Source: Microthrixaceae bacterium
GTDB taxonomy: Bacteria; Actinomycetota; Acidimicrobiia; Acidimicrobiales; Acidimicrobilacustridaceae
Reading direction: 5' to 3'
DNA: 7,370 nucleotides
NCBI GenBank assembly: GCA_023264915.1
Contig: JAHFUU010000116.1
Coordinates: forward strand, 1-7,370
Positions 5,150 to 7,370 of the stretch are shown here, piece after piece. Numbering within the stretch: position 1 is the stretch's first letter; the number at the start of each line of letters is the position of its first letter. The notes below the pieces were generated by a model. It saw only the letters and a program-made list of their open reading frames with translations, searched no databases and had not been told where the DNA came from. Both the position numbers and the translations under genes were made by a program.

Positions 5150-6561
5150 ACACCCCGGAGTTGATGGATGCCCTCGGTGCAGTCGCGGTCGACAAGGGCA
5201 TCTCGGTCGACACCTTGCTCGGTGTGCTCGCCGACGCTCTCGAGTCGGCCTACAAGCGCATACCTGGTGCCGAGGAGTACGCCTGGGTCACCCTCGACCC
5301 CGACAGCGGCGACATCCGCGTCATGGCGCAGGAGCTCGACGATGACGGCGAGCCCCAGGGTGCCGAGTTCGACGTCACGCCCGAAGACTTCGGCCGCATC
5401 GCCGCCCAGACCTTCCGCCAGGTGATGAGCCAGCGGATCCGCGAGGCCGAGCGAGAGCTCAAGTACGAAGAGTATGCGGGCCGCGAAGGCGACATCGTCA
5501 CCGGCATCATCCAGCAGAGCGATTCGCGATACACCTTGCTCGACCTGGGCAGGGTAGAGGCCTTGCTGCCCCAAGCAGAGCAGGTCCCATATGAGCGCCC
5601 CGAGCCGGGCGCGCGGGTCAAGGCTTACATAGTCGAGGTGCGCCGCACCGCCAAGGGCCCCCAGATCGTGGTGAGCCGAACCCATCCTGGGCTGGTCAAG
5701 CGCCTCTTCGAGCTGGAGGTACCCGAGATCGCCGACGGGGTCGTCGAGATCCGGGCCTGCGCGCGAGAGCCCGGGGCCCGAACCAAGATCGCCGTCTGGT
5801 CAAACGACTCGAACGTGGATCCGGTCGGTGCCTGTGTCGGGGCCCGGGGAGCCCGTGTCCGGATGGTCGTGAACGAGTTGCGTGGCGAGAAGATCGACAT
5901 CGTTCCGTTCTCTGACGACCAGGCCGATTTCGTCATGAAGGCCTTGTCGCCGGCGAAGGTCAAAGAGGTAAGGATCGACGACCAGACCGGCAACGCCACC
6001 GTCATCGTCCCCGACTACCAGCTGTCGCTGGCCATCGGCAAGGAAGGCCAGAACGCCCGTCTCGCTGCCCGTCTCACCGGATGGCATGTCGACATCAAGA
6101 GCGAGTCAGAGATCGCTCAAGCCGACGAGTTCGGCGAGCAGGATTGGGCCGAAGGCGAGTGGATCGTCGATCCGAAGACCGGCGAGGAGGTCTGGCAGCC
6201 AGCCGAAGGGGGCGCGGCCATATCAGCCAGGGACTGGGCCGAGGCGGCCGAGAGTGCCGCCGAGGTGGCAGCCGAGGTCGCGGTCGAAGCGGCCGGCATA
6301 GCAGAGGTCGCCAGGAGCACCGGGGACGTCCATGCAGCCGAGGATGCCGCCGAGGCCGCCGAGGTCGCCGCCGCTGCCGCCGAGGTGGCCGCGGCGGTAG
6401 CTGAGGCGACAGGCGACGAGGAGGCCTCGGTGGCCGCAGATGCCGCCGCAGATGCCGCCGCAGATGCCGCAGCCTCTGCTGAGATCACCGCCGAAGAGGC
6501 CGAGGTAGCAAGCATCGAACAGCCTCCCTCTGATGAGGAGAGATCCGGAGGCGGCTCTTAG
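5146..6561 (+). CDS. nusA: Transcription termination/antitermination factor NusA with Ala/Glu-rich tail
   Basis: NusA binds RNA polymerase and nascent RNA, modulating pausing, termination and antitermination. Of 471 residues, the N-terminal polymerase-binding domain spans about 1-115, the S1 domain about 116-180 (GDIVTGIIQQ to GPQIVVSRTHPGLVKRLF), KH1 about 190-265 (GxxG in VGARGARVRMVVNEL, 231-245) and KH2 about 266-325 (AIGKEGQNARLAARLTGW, 296-313). The E. coli C-terminal acidic repeats are absent. A low-complexity tail of about 110 residues (about 357-466), mostly Ala, Glu and Val with ADAA repeats, replaces them. Actinobacterial NusA is usually about 330-350 residues, so this tail is an addition. 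ATG 5146 is chosen for its GGAAGG/AGAGG ribosome binding sites, overlap with the rimP stop, and a typical MNTPELMDAL start; TTG 5095 is rejected. The core function is certain; the tail's role is unknown. Confidence 0.96.
   Translation: MNTPELMDALGAVAVDKGISVDTLLGVLADALESAYKRIPGAEEYAWVTLDPDSGDIRVMAQELDDDGEPQGAEFDVTPEDFGRIAAQTFRQVMSQRIREAERELKYEEYAGREGDIVTGIIQQSDSRYTLLDLGRVEALLPQAEQVPYERPEPGARVKAYIVEVRRTAKGPQIVVSRTHPGLVKRLFELEVPEIADGVVEIRACAREPGARTKIAVWSNDSNVDPVGACVGARGARVRMVVNELRGEKIDIVPFSDDQADFVMKALSPAKVKEVRIDDQTGNATVIVPDYQLSLAIGKEGQNARLAARLTGWHVDIKSESEIAQADEFGEQDWAEGEWIVDPKTGEEVWQPAEGGAAISARDWAEAAESAAEVAAEVAVEAAGIAEVARSTGDVHAAEDAAEAAEVAAAAAEVAAAVAEATGDEEASVAADAAADAAADAAASAEITAEEAEVASIEQPPSDEERSGGGS
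6436..6468 (+). repeat. 12-base tandem repeat in the nusA tail
   Basis: The unit GCAGATGCCGCC occurs twice exactly, followed by nine bases of a third copy. It encodes Ala-Asp-Ala-Ala repeats in the Ala-rich C-terminal tail. Slippage of such units probably expanded the tail. Confidence 0.85.
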
Positions 6562-6706
6562 GGCTTTGCACGACTTCGTCTGGGACCCCCGGGCCGCGCG
6601 ACAATAGAGGGTCGCGCTCCCTGGGTCACCAGGGCCTGCTCGCCTGAGACCCAGTCTCGGGTGCCACCGTCCCATCCGGGACCCGTCAATCGAAAGAAAC
6701 CTCAGA
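6562..6706 (+). promoter_or_regulatory. Structured nusA-infB spacer with four tandem hairpins
   Basis: This 145-base spacer carries no ylxR, although ylxR commonly lies here in actinobacteria. Four perfect or near-perfect hairpins follow one another. Hairpin 1 pairs GCGCGAC 6596-6602 with GTCGCGC 6611-6617 (loop AATAGAGG). Hairpin 2 pairs CCCTGG 6619-6624 with CCAGGG 6629-6634. Hairpin 3 has arms 6641-6650 and 6654-6663, with two G-U pairs around a CCA loop. Hairpin 4 pairs GTCCC 6669-6673 with GGGAC 6678-6682. None has a T-run, so the spacer is not a terminator. It may be an RNA processing site or an infB leader structure. No convincing promoter is seen. Confidence 0.45.
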
Positions 6707-7370
6707 TTGCCGCCCAACATCCGCGTCTATGAGCTCGCCCGCGAGCTTGGCTTGACCAACAAAGAATGCATCGACCTCTGCGAGGATCTCGGCATCGGCG
6801 TGAGGAGCCATTCCTCCAGCGTGGTCGAAGCGCAAGCCGATCGCGTCCGCCGAAAGGCCGAGCGCGAGGGGCTGGTCCGCGAGACGCAACCCGAAGAGCC
6901 CAAGAAGGCAACCAAGGCAACCAAGGCCACCAAGGCAACCAAGGCCACCAAGGCCACCAAGGCAACCAAGGCCACCAAGGCCACCAAGGCAACCAAGGAG
7001 GCGGACGCGACCAAGGTCGCCAGCGCCGCGGACGCGGTCAACGCGCAGGCTGTACCGCCCACCGACATCAAGCCCGAACCCAGCGAGGGTGCGGCCGCAA
7101 CGCCGAAGGTGGCGATGAAGCCGGCGCCGAGGTCGTCTGAGGCTCCAGCCGCCCAGGCCGGGACGCAGCCCGGGTCAGGCCGCGATGCCGGGGCCGCCGC
7201 GCCAGAACCTGCCGAGGAGCCGCCGCGACCCAAGCGTGTCGTCACATCCAGTGGCAGCGAGCATCCCCCCCGGCCACCCAGATCCGAAGCGATCCCGGCA
7301 CCAACCCCGGTTGCCCCAGCGCCTCACCCAGCGCCTCACCCAGCGCCTCACCCAGCGCCGTCACCCGCCA
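6707..7370 (+). CDS. infB: Translation initiation factor IF-2, N-terminal part (runs off right edge)
   Basis: IF-2 is the GTPase that brings initiator fMet-tRNA to the 30S subunit and promotes subunit joining. Only 221 residues are present, before the GTPase domain. The IF2_N domain opens the protein (PPNIRVYELARELGLTNKE, about 2-20, through about 55). A linker follows: a lysine-rich Ala-Thr-Lys repeat (68-97), then a Pro/Ala-rich stretch with a Pro-His repeat (205-216). The start is TTG 6707. The in-frame stop TAG at 6605-6607 bounds the gene, and no ATG or GTG occurs between, so TTG is the only good choice given the IF-2 N-terminus. No strong Shine-Dalgarno sequence precedes it; only the purine run GAAAGAAA (6692-6699) is near. 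Position after nusA confirms identity. The frame is open to the window edge, and the gene is interrupted only by the window. Confidence 0.93.
   Translation, partial: MPPNIRVYELARELGLTNKECIDLCEDLGIGVRSHSSSVVEAQADRVRRKAEREGLVRETQPEEPKKATKATKATKATKATKATKATKATKATKATKEADATKVASAADAVNAQAVPPTDIKPEPSEGAAATPKVAMKPAPRSSEAPAAQAGTQPGSGRDAGAAAPEPAEEPPRPKRVVTSSGSEHPPRPPRSEAIPAPTPVAPAPHPAPHPAPHPAPSPA
6908..6997 (+). repeat. 9-base minisatellite in infB encoding (Ala-Thr-Lys)x10
   Basis: Ten perfect in-frame units of GC(A/C)ACCAAG encode Ala-Thr-Lys ten times, with variation only at the third base of the Ala codon. The Ala codons run A,A,C,A,C,C,A,C,C,A, so units 4-9 form two copies of a 27-base higher-order repeat. 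The unit multiple of three keeps the frame when copy number changes. The encoded segment is strongly basic and would favour nucleic-acid contact. Confidence 0.97.
7319..7354 (+). repeat. 12-base tandem repeat in infB encoding Ala-Pro-His-Pro
   Basis: Three exact copies of GCGCCTCACCCA occur at 7319-7330, 7331-7342 and 7343-7354, preceded by a CCA of a partial unit. They encode Ala-Pro-His-Pro repeats in the Pro/Ala-rich linker of IF-2, close to the right edge. More copies or variants could lie beyond the window. Confidence 0.95.

Noticed and set aside
4912..5685. 257-codon minus-strand frame across rimP and nusA
   Set aside because: Antisense to two certain genes and their coupled junction; no family features.
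6702..6992. Minus-strand frame with repeated Pro-Trp-Trp motifs
   Set aside because: It is only the reverse reading of the 9-base Ala-Thr-Lys repeat of infB, which has clear IF-2 homology on the plus strand.
6908..6997. Possible CRISPR array
   Set aside because: Nine-base units without spacers, in frame inside infB; this is a coding minisatellite.
6766..7140. Plus-strand frame with collagen-like Gly-Asn-Gln/Gly-His-Gln repeats
   Set aside because: Out-of-frame reading of the infB repeat; the IF-2 frame is open throughout and begins with the conserved IF2_N sequence.
6727..7245. Minus-strand frame with Leu-Val-Ala repeats resembling a membrane helix
   Set aside because: Again the complement of the infB minisatellite; the apparent hydrophobic helix is an artefact of the repeat.

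Overview
The window is GC-rich housekeeping DNA, and every recognisable gene lies on the plus strand. The order is site-2 protease (rseP/rip1 type), ispG, proS, rimP, nusA and the start of infB. This order, frequent GTG and TTG starts, a promoter -10 box just before a start codon at two genes, and an archaeal/eukaryotic-type prolyl-tRNA synthetase suggest an actinobacterium. From memory of related sequences I favour a member of the Acidimicrobiia, but no marker here proves that.

Bases 1-1499 hold a membrane metalloprotease whose frame is open to the left edge. Bases 1500-1558 separate it from ispG, the [4Fe-4S] enzyme of the MEP isoprenoid pathway. A 123-base gap after ispG carries a palindromic, repeat-like element and a putative leaderless promoter for proS. 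Bases 4352-4579 form a structured leader: a TATACT box inside a perfect inverted repeat, a strong terminator-like hairpin, and a second hairpin with a GAGG loop. It precedes rimP, which overlaps nusA by ATGA. After nusA, 145 bases contain no ylxR gene but four consecutive small hairpins. infB then begins at a TTG codon and runs off the right edge.

rimP, nusA and infB serve 30S ribosome maturation, transcription elongation/termination and translation initiation. They probably form one operon controlled from the 4392 promoter and the attenuator-like hairpin. The protease and ispG are the tail of the common actinobacterial dxr-rip-ispG cluster.

I see no new enzyme system. The unusual content is in the non-coding structure around rimP and infB and in low-complexity expansions. 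These are an Ala/Glu-rich tail of about 110 residues on NusA, ten tandem 9-base units encoding Ala-Thr-Lys in IF-2, and a small Pro-His repeat at the right edge. The type-3 ProRS appears to have lost its C-terminal zinc ligands but keeps the C-terminal tyrosine.
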